Shown: positions 51,901-63,173 of the stretch, piece by piece
Numbering within the stretch: position 1 is the first letter of the stretch
Layout: every line of letters starts with the position of its first letter
Notes under the pieces: model-generated
Databases searched by the model: none
Seen by the model: the letters and a program-made list of their open reading frames with translations, nothing else
Told to the model about the DNA's origin: nothing
Program-made: the position numbers and the translations under genes
Assembly (NCBI GenBank): GCA_016806645.1
Contig: JACSYO010001640.1
Coordinates: forward strand, 3,608,501-3,672,500
Length of the DNA: 64,000 nucleotides
DNA from: Ophiodon elongatus
Lineage: Eukaryota > Chordata > Actinopteri > Perciformes > Hexagrammidae
Direction of reading: 5' to 3'

Positions 51901-53583
51901 AAGGTCAGCAGGTGTTTCTGAGACATGCAGGCAGCTGCATGAATATGCGTGTCCACCTGAGAGAAAGAAACAATGTCCATGTTCAGTCTCCTGGACAACT
52001 TGAGGGTTCAACACACATGCAAGGCTTTTTCCTTTTTAACAAATAGTTAAACTTAAGGCAGACGTGAGAACATGAAAACATATGTTTAGGTGTTTTTACA
52101 GAGGAAATCTGTGGGATACAATATTGGATTATACACAGAAATCTAACCTTTCTAACATTGTAGAAATCTCTGTGAGGCACACGTTTCAGTTCCTTGAGTT
52201 CAGCCATCTCATTGAGCATCTCATGGAGGTAAAACTTTGAACTCAAGAAATTTAGTCGTCTGTGACAGTATGTCTTCCTGAAAATCAGAGTGGTGGATGA
52301 GATGTTAGAGTGGACCTCAGATTAGTAAGTGTAACTTCATGCATAGGCGGCAACAACCAGTTTTACATTGAGGGCTATTTATTCAACCGGCATAGCTGTT
52401 GTGTCTTTTTGTTTTGACAACTTACGTTGGTCCATCTGCAATCATTGCCAGCACATGACTGAGGTCTATGGCAAAAGTCTCTAAGTCTGGGTAAGGAAGG
52501 TCATGGGGCTGGTTTTCTCTCAGAGCCTCGGCATTGTCATACACGTACACTATCCCGTCCTTCATCTTCAGTTCATAGTTCAGATTCTCAGGGATGTTCT
52601 GAATGCTGTAGGGATCTTCTCCATCTGTTGGACATGGACACATATCTGGAGACCACAACATTGTTCTGTTACTGTCATACAAACCAGAATAAAACATCAG
52701 TGAGTGTATCAATTAATATAGTGTGTATACACTTCAAACCTGGAAGAACCTCATCTTCTTTGCTCCATTTCATGTTCTCAGCACTGCGGAGGAACTGGGC
52801 TGTGGTTCTGCAGGATCTATGATAGGCTAGCTTTGAGTATTTCTCACGAATAAGCAGAGCCTTTAACAGACTTTTGGCTGCCTGTTCATAGTCCTCCACT
52901 GTGATCTAAATGGGGAATGGACGTGACACATTGTGTGCAATTATGCCATGTTTTTCAACATTCTGTTACCATGACAACATAAGATGGGAGCAGTAAATGT
53001 ACACAATGTAGAGCTGCAAAAGCATTAATTTCTCTCACGGTGATGCACACATTTACGTTTACGGTACTTACTCCAGCGCAGTAATCACCACTAATAGTGA
53101 CCCTCTGGTATTCAGGGCAGTTTTCTGGCACTGATGAGCAGGTGGAGCTGGGGGACAGGTATGGCGTGATTGGCACGGGCCGTGTACAATCTGTATTCAT
53201 TGGGATCTGCAGGGACATTGACTGAGAACGAATCATCTTCAAGCTTTTCTTCCTGCAAAATTAGCAATACAATTAATATAAGCCAACGTTTCATTTATGA
53301 CATTGCTCTGACTGATGACAACATCCTTTGTGATTTGGTGCCAAACCAATAGCAGGGCCTACCTCTTGGTACTCTCCTCTGAATGTTGCTCTGCCAGCTC
53401 CTTAAGCAGTTCATGCTCCTTGGCTTGCTGGAGGCCAATTGGGCAGTCCTCAGGCACGCTGAACATTGATGAGGCATCCTTGTTGTCTTCTTCCTTTAGC
53501 GCTGATGCATACACTTTCTCTACTAACAGTTGTGTCTTCTCTTCTGCCTCACTCAGAGTTACCTTTGGAAATTGACGAGGCAT
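45960..53583 (-). CDS. ampd3: AMP deaminase 3 (erythrocyte-type isoform)
   Basis: AMPD3 hydrolyses AMP to IMP and ammonia in the purine nucleotide cycle in the cytosol. Exons in order: 53583-53363, 53252-53072, 52905-52740, 52645-52426, 52277-52148, 51956-51762, 51480-51349, 51266-51103, 50991-50865, 50083-49920, 48582-48462, 46671-46498, 46342-46232, 46136-45960. They total 2283 nt (760 aa; human about 767). The start MPRQFPKVTLSE and KKSLKMIRSQSMSLQ identify AMPD3 rather than AMPD1 or AMPD2. Catalytic features are zinc-binding HIHAAACM (His310, His312), RPHCGEAG (about 577-584) and the family signature SLSTDDP (652-658). ISGDYCAG and YHRRLNF-like segments are intact. No frameshift or stop was seen, so the gene looks functional. 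Its introns hold a minisatellite and a piggyBac remnant. An alternative first exon lies upstream at 57140-57233. Confidence 0.97.
46941..48003. repeat. 24-bp minisatellite inside a repeat unit in an ampd3 intron
   Basis: Within the intron 46672-48461, roughly 18 copies of a 24-bp unit ('ttccctgctatgcttcctgc' plus 'gtgg') run from about 47320 to 47745, preceded by shorter 'gctatgctccct' units at 47157-47215. A block of about 100 bp (47219-47320, 'gttgttctctgcttcctgta' onwards) recurs at 47751-47846 after the array. The whole is bounded by 'tgtcac' at 46941 and 'gtgaca' near 47997, which may be ends of a host element. Long open frames on both strands arise because the unit is a multiple of three and lacks stops. 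Confidence 0.9.
48870..49616 (+). pseudogene. piggyBac-type transposase C-terminal remnant
   Basis: An open frame ending at 49216 carries the Cys-rich C-terminal finger of piggyBac-derived transposases (RKCEHCLNQGQ, TPWKCRDCDVALCL, NCFAEWHES). It is preceded by a Pro/Thr/Ser-rich linker and lacks the catalytic domain. Further on, 'gcccttagaccccagaggg' followed by TTAA at 49617-49620 looks like the right terminal repeat and TTAA target of the element. No left end was found, so the copy is 5'-truncated. It lies antisense to ampd3 in the intron 48583-49919. Confidence 0.75.
50084..50864. other. ampd3: ampd3 intron, no recognisable content
   Basis: This is the AT-rich intron between exons 50083-49920 and 50991-50865. 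I see no gene or repeat that I can name. Confidence 0.5.
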
Positions 53584-54179
53584 GTCTGCAAGAAGGTAAA
53601 GACTGCAGTAAAATGACTGGTGACAGTGACATGTAATCATAGGTCCCAAAGAGGACCTGCCCTCTTTAACAGATCTCTACTTGCTCCGACCAGTTTATTC
53701 TGTTTTGTAAACAAGCAAATCTACCTGTGCAAGGGTTGCATGACATTCATGAACTAACTGCTGCGCAGCATCACCACCTGGAGAGCTCTGTGTGTATTGT
53801 TCATGTCCTACAATATTACTTTCTAACACTTCACTTTCTATCAAGGTGTTTTTTCTCACATCCCCAAGTGAAAACCATAAGAAAAAATCACCTCTTGTTG
53901 TGCCACAAATAAACCCGCACACAAGATTTATAGGTCGTCAATATAATATAGACTAATAATACCTATCTTAGTTTGCATAGGCTCTCAGTTCATTCTACAG
54001 TTACTATTAACATGTGTTATATCACCTTATCTATCTTTTCTATTGTTCATATTGTCCATAATTAGCTTTTCCTGTTATCTTGTGTTCCTGTTTGCTGTCT
54101 TTAGTTGTTGTACTTTTTCATTAGATTTTGAAAGGTGGTGCTATAACAATTATTATTATCAGCAAATGACTGTAATAGG

Positions 54180-55371
54180 ATACTGAAATGGAAACTGGAG
54201 ACCGGGGTGGACCACCTCCTCACTGCATGGATCATGGACTACCTCACCAACCGTCCACAGTACGTGCGGATACGGGGATGTGAGTCAGACCGGGTGTCCT
54301 TTAGCACAGGGGCTCCACAAGGAACCGTTCTGGCTCCATTCCTCTTCTCAATTTATACCTCAGACTTTAAACACAACTCTTCTAACTGCCACCTGCAAAA
54401 GTTCTCTGACGACTCTGCAATCGTCGGCCTCATCTCCGCCGGCGATGACAGAGAGGACAGGGAACTGAACCAGGACTTTATAGGATGGTGCCAGCGGAAC
54501 CGCCTCCAGATCAACTCTACAAAAACAAATGAGCTGGTGGTGAACTTCCGCCGGGGTAAACACCATCCTCCCCCCGGAACCAGTGAACATCCAGGAAATT
54601 GACATTGAGATCGTAAGATCTTATAAGTACCTGGTGTTCACTTGAACAATAAACTGGACTGGACAGACCACACAAAGGCACTTTGCAAAAAGGGACAGAG
54701 CAGACTCTATCTGCTGAGGAGACTGAGGTCTTTTGGAGTGCAGGGAGCTCTCCTGAAGACCTTCTTTGACTTTGTGGTGGCATAGGCCATCTTCTATGGA
54801 GTGGTCTGCTGGAGCAGCAGCATCTCTGCAGCTGACAGGAACAGACTGAACAAACTGGTAAAGAAGGCCAGCAATGTGCTGGGGTGTCCACTGGACACGG
54901 TGAAGGTGGTGGGAGACAGGAGGGTGATGGCAAAGCTATCATCCCTAATGGACAACACCTCCCACCCCATGCAGGACACTCTGGCAGCTCTGTACAGTTC
55001 CTTCAGCCACCGGCTGATTCATCCCCGGTGTGTGAAGGAGAGGTACCGCAAGTCCTTCCTTCCTGCTGCTGTCAGACTGCACAACAGGCTGAGCTCCAGT
55101 AGACCACAAAAACACAAAACACTTAAAACCTGTGCAATATAAATATAAATACACTGCAATAACAGTTATACTGTCTGTACATAATTTGTTTATTTGTTTA
55201 TTTCATTTCAATTTACTGTCTGTCTTTTTACTACTGTTTAATGTGTATTTGCTATTTATAATACTTGTGTTTCTTTTATTATGTATCTGTGTGCACTTTA
55301 ACTTTGCTGCTGTGATCCTGCAAATTTCCCCTTGCGGGACTAATAAAGGATATCTTATCTTATCTTATCTT
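54180..55371 (+). mobile_element. Jockey/L2-like LINE, 5'-truncated, with (TATCT)n tail
   Basis: The plus strand encodes part of a reverse transcriptase: STGAPQGTVLAPFLFSIY and FSDDSAIVG (the catalytic DD motif) in one frame to 54602. After a frameshift and a stop the rest is in another frame from 54801: NRLNKLVKKASNVLGCP, then KERYRKSFLPAAVRLHNRL. The 3' end reads 'gcgggactaataaaggatat' with TATCT repeats to 55371. It lies upstream of the main ampd3 start, antisense to that gene. Clade assignment among jockey, L2 and Rex1-like groups is uncertain. Confidence 0.85.
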
Positions 55372-55506
55372 AACACGGGCTAGTCCTGTGGAATATCATA
55401 TTTAAGTTGAAAGCATTTTGAATTGTGCAGTGGTACAATGACATTTTGAAAATAACTTGTCAGATTGTTTCATTAAATTCTCCTGATTCCTGACCTTTGT
55501 AGGAAT

Positions 55507-55526
55507 GCAACCCCCCCCCCCCCCCC
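55507..55526. repeat. Poly-C tract
   Basis: An uninterrupted run of about 16-17 cytosines is followed by further C-rich sequence in the ampd3 upstream intron. It is likely to be length-variable. Confidence 0.9.
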
Positions 55527-55565
55527 TCCCCGAGCTATTCTTGACATGTTACTTTATAGTGGCAG

Positions 55566-55994
55566 TCACACATAAATAATAACAGACTTATTTTTACTAC
55601 AGTATATAATGCTGGATATGTTCCATCTGTTTACAGCCATGCTCACCGACACACACTGTACAGCAGCTATGTCAAACAAAGAGCTGTCTATTTCTGCAGG
55701 CGGATAACCTGAGTGATCTGACAGTGTCTTGCTGATATCCTTGTGATACAGGATACAGTTCTGCTCATTGGAGTGCGAAGGCAACAATAGAGAAGGGCCG
55801 TGATGCATAATGGTGCCATATAAGCCAATTTTCCGCCCTGCCAGGGTGCTTCCAGGAAGCTTATCATTCCGGACACACAACACTATCCTGACAACAGCTG
55901 TGAGCATCACCGGAGCTTTATGGCCCCACGTGCACACTGTGAACTCTGATATTCTCATAAAGCTGTATTGATCCGGAGATGATGGCCTAATCAA
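55566..55994 (-). other. Unassigned 142-codon open frame in the ampd3 upstream intron
   Basis: The minus strand is open for 142 codons from an ATG at 55994. A possible donor (TCG|GTGAGC) lies near 55645, but splicing from it to the ampd3 exon starting at 53585 would be out of frame. I recognise no domain. It could be chance, an untranslated 5' exon, or a decayed element. Confidence 0.2.
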
Positions 55995-56056
55995 TTATTA
56001 ATTGGCCACTCAAACTCTCCCTCACGAAACAAAGACATTTTTTTTCCTCAGTCAGA

Positions 56057-56125
56057 AACACACTCACACACACGCACACAGACACGGACACACGCGCACA
56101 CACGCGCGCGCACGCACACACACGT
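56057..56125. repeat. (CA)n/(CG)n microsatellite
   Basis: Mixed CACACA, CACGCA and CGCGCG units lie in the ampd3 upstream intron and end shortly before 56130. Confidence 0.9.
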
Positions 56126-56539
56126 TAAATTGGAGTTGAAACAGTCATATTTATTTTTTGGGAAATAAAACTAACGTTACCCTGAAAATATTCCGTATTC
56201 CGTTTTTCCATCAACGGTAACGATAACTGAAATTCACTAAAAATAAATAATAAATAACCCATATTGTGTGTATAAGGATAAACTGTTATAACCTAAACAC
56301 ACTTTCTTTAAATCAATAAGTCCGCGTCTATCACATGATCGTTACTGTAACTAGTCTAATCTATAGACTGTGTATCAGAAGGTCTGACGTTCATTATGTA
56401 GCTAACGTTAGCTAGTTTAGCTCGTTAAAACATCCTGAACGCTTAGCTGCAGTATGTTGGTGTTAATAAATATTGGTTCAATAAGCTAGCGACAATGTTC
56501 ACGTTAACGTGACACTAACATGTTAATGTACCGTCGCTA

Positions 56540-56620
56540 CTCGTGTTACTGACCTCTATCACGCACGTGACACGTTTTATCATTCGTCCTGCTGAGGTGC
56601 GGCCGCTGGTGAGTTCATTT
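56540..56620 (-). promoter_or_regulatory. ampd3: Possible ampd3 upstream promoter or non-coding first exon
   Basis: A short GC-richer patch contains CACGTG at about 56564 and a GCGGCCGC site near 56600. On the minus strand a donor-like GAG|GTCAGT occurs close by at about 56555. AMPD3 in mammals uses several first exons, so one may lie here. The evidence is composition and position only. Confidence 0.25.
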
Positions 56621-57139
56621 AATAGTTTTGCAGCTGTTTTTATTACATTAATTGATGTAAAATCTTACATTTAGAGAAAAGATTTAGTAAAAGGAAGACA
56701 CATTGCCATGACAACCAGGGTCAAGAACACGTGGCTGAAAAATGGCGTTATTCTGAAAAAAACGTTTTATGTGTTAAAATGTTTGTTAACATTAATAAGC
56801 GTTAACTTCGGTTATTTTTTTATGTAATTTTGTTTTATTCAGTTCCTTGCATCAAGTCAAAATGACATAACAATGTCCACAAAATTAGCTGTTAGCAAGC
56901 TTAGTTAATTCAGGTTTTTTGGCAAACTGAATGAAGGAAAGGTTAGGTCATAGGGTCAGAGCTACTCCACCACACATGCTCTCATGTTTCTGATGACCAA
57001 CATATGTGACCAACTCAATCTCAGACTCCTCTCTGTTGACCATGTTCCTTGCAGTGATGCAGAGAGTAGCCTACACTGTAACTTGACTTCATATTGTCTT
57101 GTATTACATTTATATGCATTTCATCAGCTCTGCGCTTAC

Positions 57140-57233
57140 CTTCAGTGCTGCTCATGGCCATATCTGTAGATGTTGTCATCTCAAGTGGAGCACCGTACAG
57201 ATTCAGTGGTACCTGAAGGTATTCTGTCTGCAT
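57140..57233 (-). CDS. ampd3: Alternative first coding exon of ampd3
   Basis: On the minus strand an ATG at 57233 opens 31 codons ending MAMSSTE and a good donor GAAG|GTAAGC at 57140. Splicing to the acceptor before 53585 gives G+AC ATG CCT, in frame with the main AMPD3 start and encoding ...MSSTED-MPRQFPK. Human AMPD3 has an isoform beginning MALSSEPAE-MPRQFPK, so the second Met (57155) corresponds well to it. Use of the upstream Met at 57233 would give a 792-aa protein. Expression of this form is inferred from frame and similarity. Confidence 0.7.
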
Positions 57234-60200
57234 CTCTCTGGGGCAGACTCAGTCAATATATGAGTCCACGGTGGCATACAATTATAGTTTTGTTTTTCTG
57301 ACTGCCCATCTCTCTATTTTAAGGAGCCGGTGGCCTTGTGTGACAGAGCGACTAATCCTGAGACTATGTCAAAACTGGCTGTCAACAAAGACTGCCTCAC
57401 TCAGAGTAGACAGAGCTGGGTGCCTTCTGCTCTATTTCTCTCTCTCTCTCTCTCTCTCTCTTACTGTCTCTCTTGGACACAAACACACACAAAATGTGTC
57501 ACTCGCTCTGATACTTACATAGAGCACATTGGGCACACATAGAGAAGTAGTGAGGGAAAGAGATCCCTCACTACCTCTGTGGCAGAGAGGCATCGCAACG
57601 AGGTCGTCATCACAGTTGTCGTCTTCATTCAGTAAATCACAACCTGCTATGATCATTTTATTAAGTACCCCCAGGCAGACAGTCTGAGAACAATCCAACT
57701 GCTTGCCCATTGATTGTGGTTCTTTCACTTATTAGCACTGTTTTTATCTGAGCTCTGACATTCGTTTTGTACATGACAGAAAACATAATTCAGCTGTGGT
57801 GTCCTGTTAAAAGTCACTCTGAGAACAACAAATTGCCCTCAGAAGGCATTTTGCTAACGTACACTCAGATTATCATTCACATTTGTGTGATAGCAAAGTC
57901 AACTGACCCCATGTCCCCTTTGTTATCTGTACATGACGCAGAGCTGCTTAGTGCATTTTATTTATATGTCTATACGTCCTGCCCAGCTATTTATAACAAA
58001 GTGACTAGACTGATCATTTATGTCAATGATGAGAACACTCCTCTAGCAGTCAATGTGGTAAAATAACCTTCTGGTGCTGGGGCTGTTTATCAGCATAATA
58101 ATAATTATAATTAGCCTAATCTCACCATGCCCTGGACAAGTTTTTTTTTTTTTTTCATATTTGCTTGTGATAGACCATGTTCCCCGAAGTATAACAACAA
58201 TATGGCTTTGAGTCAACAGATGCTGCAAATGCTGCATTTCTGCATGCTTGGATTCCAAAGAGAGAAGCAACTCATTCATCATTAACAACAGGTAGCTGCT
58301 GATTCTCGCCCCACCACTGCAGGGTGATCATTCAATCCTTAAATGATAAAAAAAAATACCCTTCCATCTATATTGAGGACTCTCCAACTCAGCACCCCAA
58401 TAACACAGTAGATACACATTTTTATTCAGCATTCACAGTAGCCTTTGTCTTATTGATCAACGTATCTGGTTTAGGAAACATCAGATTAGATGGCTGAGTA
58501 ACAGAGTTACACAAAGTGTAGCTTTGCGGAAAGCATTATTTGACACTAATGTGGGAAACATCTTAATGGTGCTCACTTTGTGCTAATGTGGAGGGTGTGC
58601 CCATGTGTTTGTGAGTCAGTTTAAATGCACTGTAAATGTGGAAACATGGAGCTGACTTTAAATCATTTCCACAGTTACTTTGGAGAATGAGAATCATCAT
58701 TCATTATTTCACATTAACTGTGATAATCCCACAGGAGGCCGTTACCCAACCACTCATAGCCCTATCGCAGACCCAGCTTTCTATATTCTGCTCTTTATCT
58801 TGTCTGTTTTGTCTTTTCTCAGACAAATCTCTGCTGTTAATGGCTGAGCCCCCGAGTTGGCTCTTTGACAAATTCATATCTGAGCGAGAGGTCAACAACA
58901 CAAGAGAAAAGCATTTACATTACAGAGAGACAGTGATGAGCAAGGGAAAGTAAAGAAGCTCACTCTTTCCCAAGCAAGGACTTGACAACTGCTTTAAAAG
59001 AGGCGTGTCCCCTCTTCTCATCTTTCTCAGTGGCCTAGGTCTGTAGAAGAGTAAAGATTAAAATGAAGAAGTGCACTCATCCATGAACGCAGAACAGCTT
59101 CCCCCACAGCTATTCTTTAATAGCTAGATACATTTCCAGTACGTCTAGATGCACTTTTTTTTTTTTTATTGCATCGATGAATGGGTTTTGATGGAGATAC
59201 ACATAAAGCAGTTACCACATACAGGAAAACAAAACTGCATATAAACCAATATTTTTTTCAATGGAGATTTGAAGACATAGAACGATACTGGTGTGATGTT
59301 TGCATCCCATCACTGGTTCTAAACTACTAATATATCAAATAAGTGCACTCACCTCCTCCGGCTCTGCTGTCTCTGAAGTTTGTATCGGCATATACACATC
59401 TAAGTCATGCTGCGCTCGTGTTATGGCTAGAGTATATGAAATCTCATCCACCACCCTGCAGTGCTCATCCCTCCATCCTTAACTCTTTCAGTGCCACACC
59501 CGAGTGCAAGGGCATCAGAATAAATGCAGATGTCAGCCATCATGGTCATTTGAACCGTTTCGCTACTTTTTCTGGCAGTATTATTGGATGTTGGAACTAT
59601 GCTCAAAACGGGTCAACATGTAAAATCCCAGGGTTTTCCTGTTTTCCTGTTCTCTTCTTTCTTAAGAGACTAAGCATGTCCTTTTGTGTATATCTTGTTC
59701 ATTTGCAGGACATTTAGCTGAGATGAGCTGAGAGCAGACAAGCAGCAGCAATGTAAGGATGCCCTCTTGATGAGATAAACAACACGTAACCGTTTTCACT
59801 TGGAAGACTAAATTGTTTCAAAGCTTGAAACCCCTGCTCTTGCTTCTGTCTCTTTAATTACAGTCCCTGAAAGATGATTACAGCACATTCACGCAGATTT
59901 ACCCCATCAGTGTACGTCATGGCAAAAGTAAGTGTCTCTATTATTGCATGTATTCTGTGTATGATGCAAAGAAACCAAAACTCCAAGCTGTCGGCACTAC
60001 TGGTAACATCAATCTCTGGGTAGTCTCACAGACATATCACAGCACTTTCTCTGATACCATTGCCATGCAGATTAAGCAGTCTTGCAGTACAGCAAAGGTG
60101 AACTCCTCACACAGCCTTAGAACAAGGCCCAGATTTACTGCGGTGGCCATAAGCAGCAGGGGGCCCACAGTCCCTGATTTAGCCCAACAGGGTTTGAGAT

Positions 60201-62190
60201 TAGGAAAACTAATCCTCTCAGCTCAGGTTGTCAGGGTACTTTTAGAGTTGGCTGTTGAGGACTGAATCTTTGCCCTGGGCCAGTATCATTTGATTGACAG
60301 TAGTACACTGACTGGACCAGATCTAGATCCATCCCATCTATTTTTTGAATGCTGTTACTGTGGTGAGAAACACTGAAAGTGTGTTTTTACCATAATGATT
60401 TTGTGTAGAAACTAAATTCCCATTCGAAATGTAGAAACACATGTAAATGAATGAGCCACTAGGTGGCACATTTGCTTTATTTTAGGTGTTTCTAGTAACT
60501 GTGTAGCTACTGTGCTGTTATAATTAAGGCAGACACTTCAGGAATAGGTCAAATACAATTTAAGAAAAACTAAAGCCCCCCAAAATCCAGCTCCTTTTCT
60601 AATTATAAATCTCTACTTTCAGAAGAACGGGTTCTAAGCAAACACAGCAGTAAAGTAAGAGCACAAGCATGCTCGTACTCCATGGCATAAAGTTACCCCC
60701 CACACCCCCTGCAATCTTTGACAACGAAAAACTGCTTGATAATAAGAGCAAACTCGTATTTGCTTACAGTATTTAAGTAAGATGAAAATAATCTTTGAAA
60801 TACATATTCATTGGGAGATATTGTGTAAAGTATGGGGTAATTCTTTAAAAGGTACCTGATTTCACCGTTTTGTATAATTTGCAGAGCATAAAGGCAGGAC
60901 TTAAATTAATAACCTAACAGCATAATTAAAGGGATAGACATATTTCTCACCCACTGCTGTTCTTGCTTCTTATTAAAAAAAAAACTTTGTATAAATTCAG
61001 ATGTCTGATCTAATTTAATACATAATACCAAGAACAACCAAAAACCCAAATTGAGCAGTTTTACCCATCTAATCTCACTAGATGGCAATAGAGAACATGC
61101 AATTAAAGTTTTGACCCTTACTTGCTTTCAATATAACCTGCCCACAATTATATTGCAACGTTTTGAACAGCTGCATGTTTCTGCATCATTTTCTGCATGT
61201 TTTCACTTAGAATTGCTTCTAAAAACAGGGGGAATATCCAGTTAGTGCTTCCAGGAAAATCTAATAGTCATGCCAGTTGTGAGCACAGCAGACACCAAAC
61301 AAGGTGCAATGGATATGTTACTAAGGACCCAGTTAGTTGACTTAGTACCATTCAGTGAATTCATGATTTGATCTATTGTAGTAAATTTGTATATATGTGT
61401 TGATGAAGTGTTGATTGGACTGTGAATTTCTGCAATACGGAACAAGCAAAGTTAAAAGGATAAGATGCCACGTCTGGACTATCCTCATCAATCTTTGATG
61501 TGTTCACCCCACATTTTCTCTACTACATTACAAGTGGGTGTTACCCATGTTGACAGTTGTACCCCTTGCATTGAGGGATTTGTCTGAATAAAAAGAGATA
61601 AAAGGAATAAAGACAAAAGACAAATCTGCTATGTATATATATATTGTTTTTTTTTGGGTGGTGAATCTGAACTCCCACAAAATGTGAAAGGACGGGTGAT
61701 AATATGTCAAGCCCTAATGAGGTCTGCAGCCCTTCAGTTCTGTTCAGTCTCGGGGGTCTGCTTGAATTTGAAGGTCACGATCAGTGCTTTGTTGGAGCAG
61801 TTTTTTTGATGCCCCCGCAGGAATGTAAGACCGGAACCCCCTGCATCGGCCTTGTTGTGTCCCGACCATCTACCATTGAAAACAGATGGAAGCTTCAGTC
61901 TCTTCTGATGGCTTTAGGGCTGCTCTGTGGTGTGGGCTGAGCTGACAAATATGAGCTGAACCAAGCAGGAATGCGCCTGGCACCCTGTCTGCCCTTTTCT
62001 GAGGGGGGTGTCATAACTAGGGGAATGTAGTGAGAGGAGGGGAGGCTCTAATGAGACCCTGTAATCACTTAACAGAGACCAGGCGCTCTGTGTCTTGCTG
62101 TATTAGTGAACTCCAGACAACAGAATGCCACTTTTTTTTACCATAAATTAATAAGAGCCATGAGCAAATGAGGTCTGGACAAGGTCTAGA
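57234..62190. other. ampd3-adm intergenic region
   Basis: The region contains a (TC)n run at 57431-57460 and T-rich runs at 58141-58155 and 59157-59168. An exon-like block at 59864-59928 (acceptor 'tttaattacag', open frame SLKDDYSTFTQIYPISVRHG, donor AAAA|GTAAGT) has no known partner exon. No gene was recognised. Regulatory elements of adm or ampd3 would be expected here, but none can be named from sequence alone. Confidence 0.4.
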
Positions 62191-62259
62191 GTTTTGTATG
62201 CAAAATGTTTATTGAATAACAATGTTATTGCTTTGACACAAATAAAATAGAACACATTT

Positions 62260-62315
<56 letters not shown>

Positions 62316-63173
62316 AACACATATCCTATTACCACAGATTGCAAAAGAATAATGACATATAGCTACAATGCCCATATATATATTTCTTCCTGTACAAAAA
62401 TAGTTCTATCTGCATAAGTACTTTAATGTAACCTTTATATAATATTTAAATAAAGGAATTCATATATACATATACCTGCAATAAAAACAAATATAGATTG
62501 CACATGTTTTAGTACAAACAATAACAATTTCAAGTATATTTCAATCCATTGTGGACTGGCACATATCTCACAGAATCTAAGACATTTCCCTTATACAGTG
62601 TCCAAAACTTTATATAAACTGAGAGTTTCAGAGCTCTCTAGCCTATCTTCCTGTTTGGCATTGTGATGAAGATGTCTTTTCCTGATGATTCATTTGAATT
62701 TAAGTCCATATGGAAAAGTGCAGAGAAGTACTGACAGTTTGGAACATGGCGGTATAATCCTTAGAGGATAGCACGTATCAAAGTCCTGGCCTTGAGGAAG
62801 AAATGTGTAAAGTCCCAGAATGATAGAAGCGAGTTCCCTCCTTAAGCCAAAGGAAGTGTCCACTTTGCCAGGTATTAGCACTCTTCCTTTCCCTCTGCCA
62901 AGCAAAGAGCAGCACCTGTAGTTCGCTTCACGCTGTGCCATCCAGTGTCTGTACGCCAGCTGCAGTTGTTTGCACGCTCTACATCGCTGAGCTGCAAGGC
63001 TCTGCCTTTATAGAAACTCAGTGCAGCCAGTCTTGCTCTGACTCAGTTCTCATGCCTTGAAAAATGTGCCGGGAAATACTTGGCAGAAGTCTGAGGCATT
63101 TCGAGAATTTTAGAACAGAGAGAAAACACTAACTCCCTCGCTTTTGTTCCCAACTCCTCTTGCTAAGTTCCGC
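62190..63173 (-). other. adm: adm 3' UTR with poly(A) signal
   Basis: This region follows the adm stop codon (63176-63174). A minus-strand AATAAA at 62213-62208 is the likely poly(A) signal, giving a 3' UTR of about 1 kb. It is AU-rich towards its end and includes ATTTA motifs on the transcript strand (for example near 62450), consistent with an unstable mRNA. Confidence 0.55.
62264..62311. repeat. adm: (TA)n microsatellite in the adm 3' UTR
   Basis: About 48 nt of alternating AT lie within the predicted 3' UTR of adm, close to its poly(A) signal. Confidence 0.95.

Noticed and set aside
45960..53583. AMPD1 or AMPD2 instead of AMPD3
   Set aside because: The N-terminus MPRQFPK, the RSQSMSLQ region and the synteny with adm and lyve1 are specific to AMPD3.
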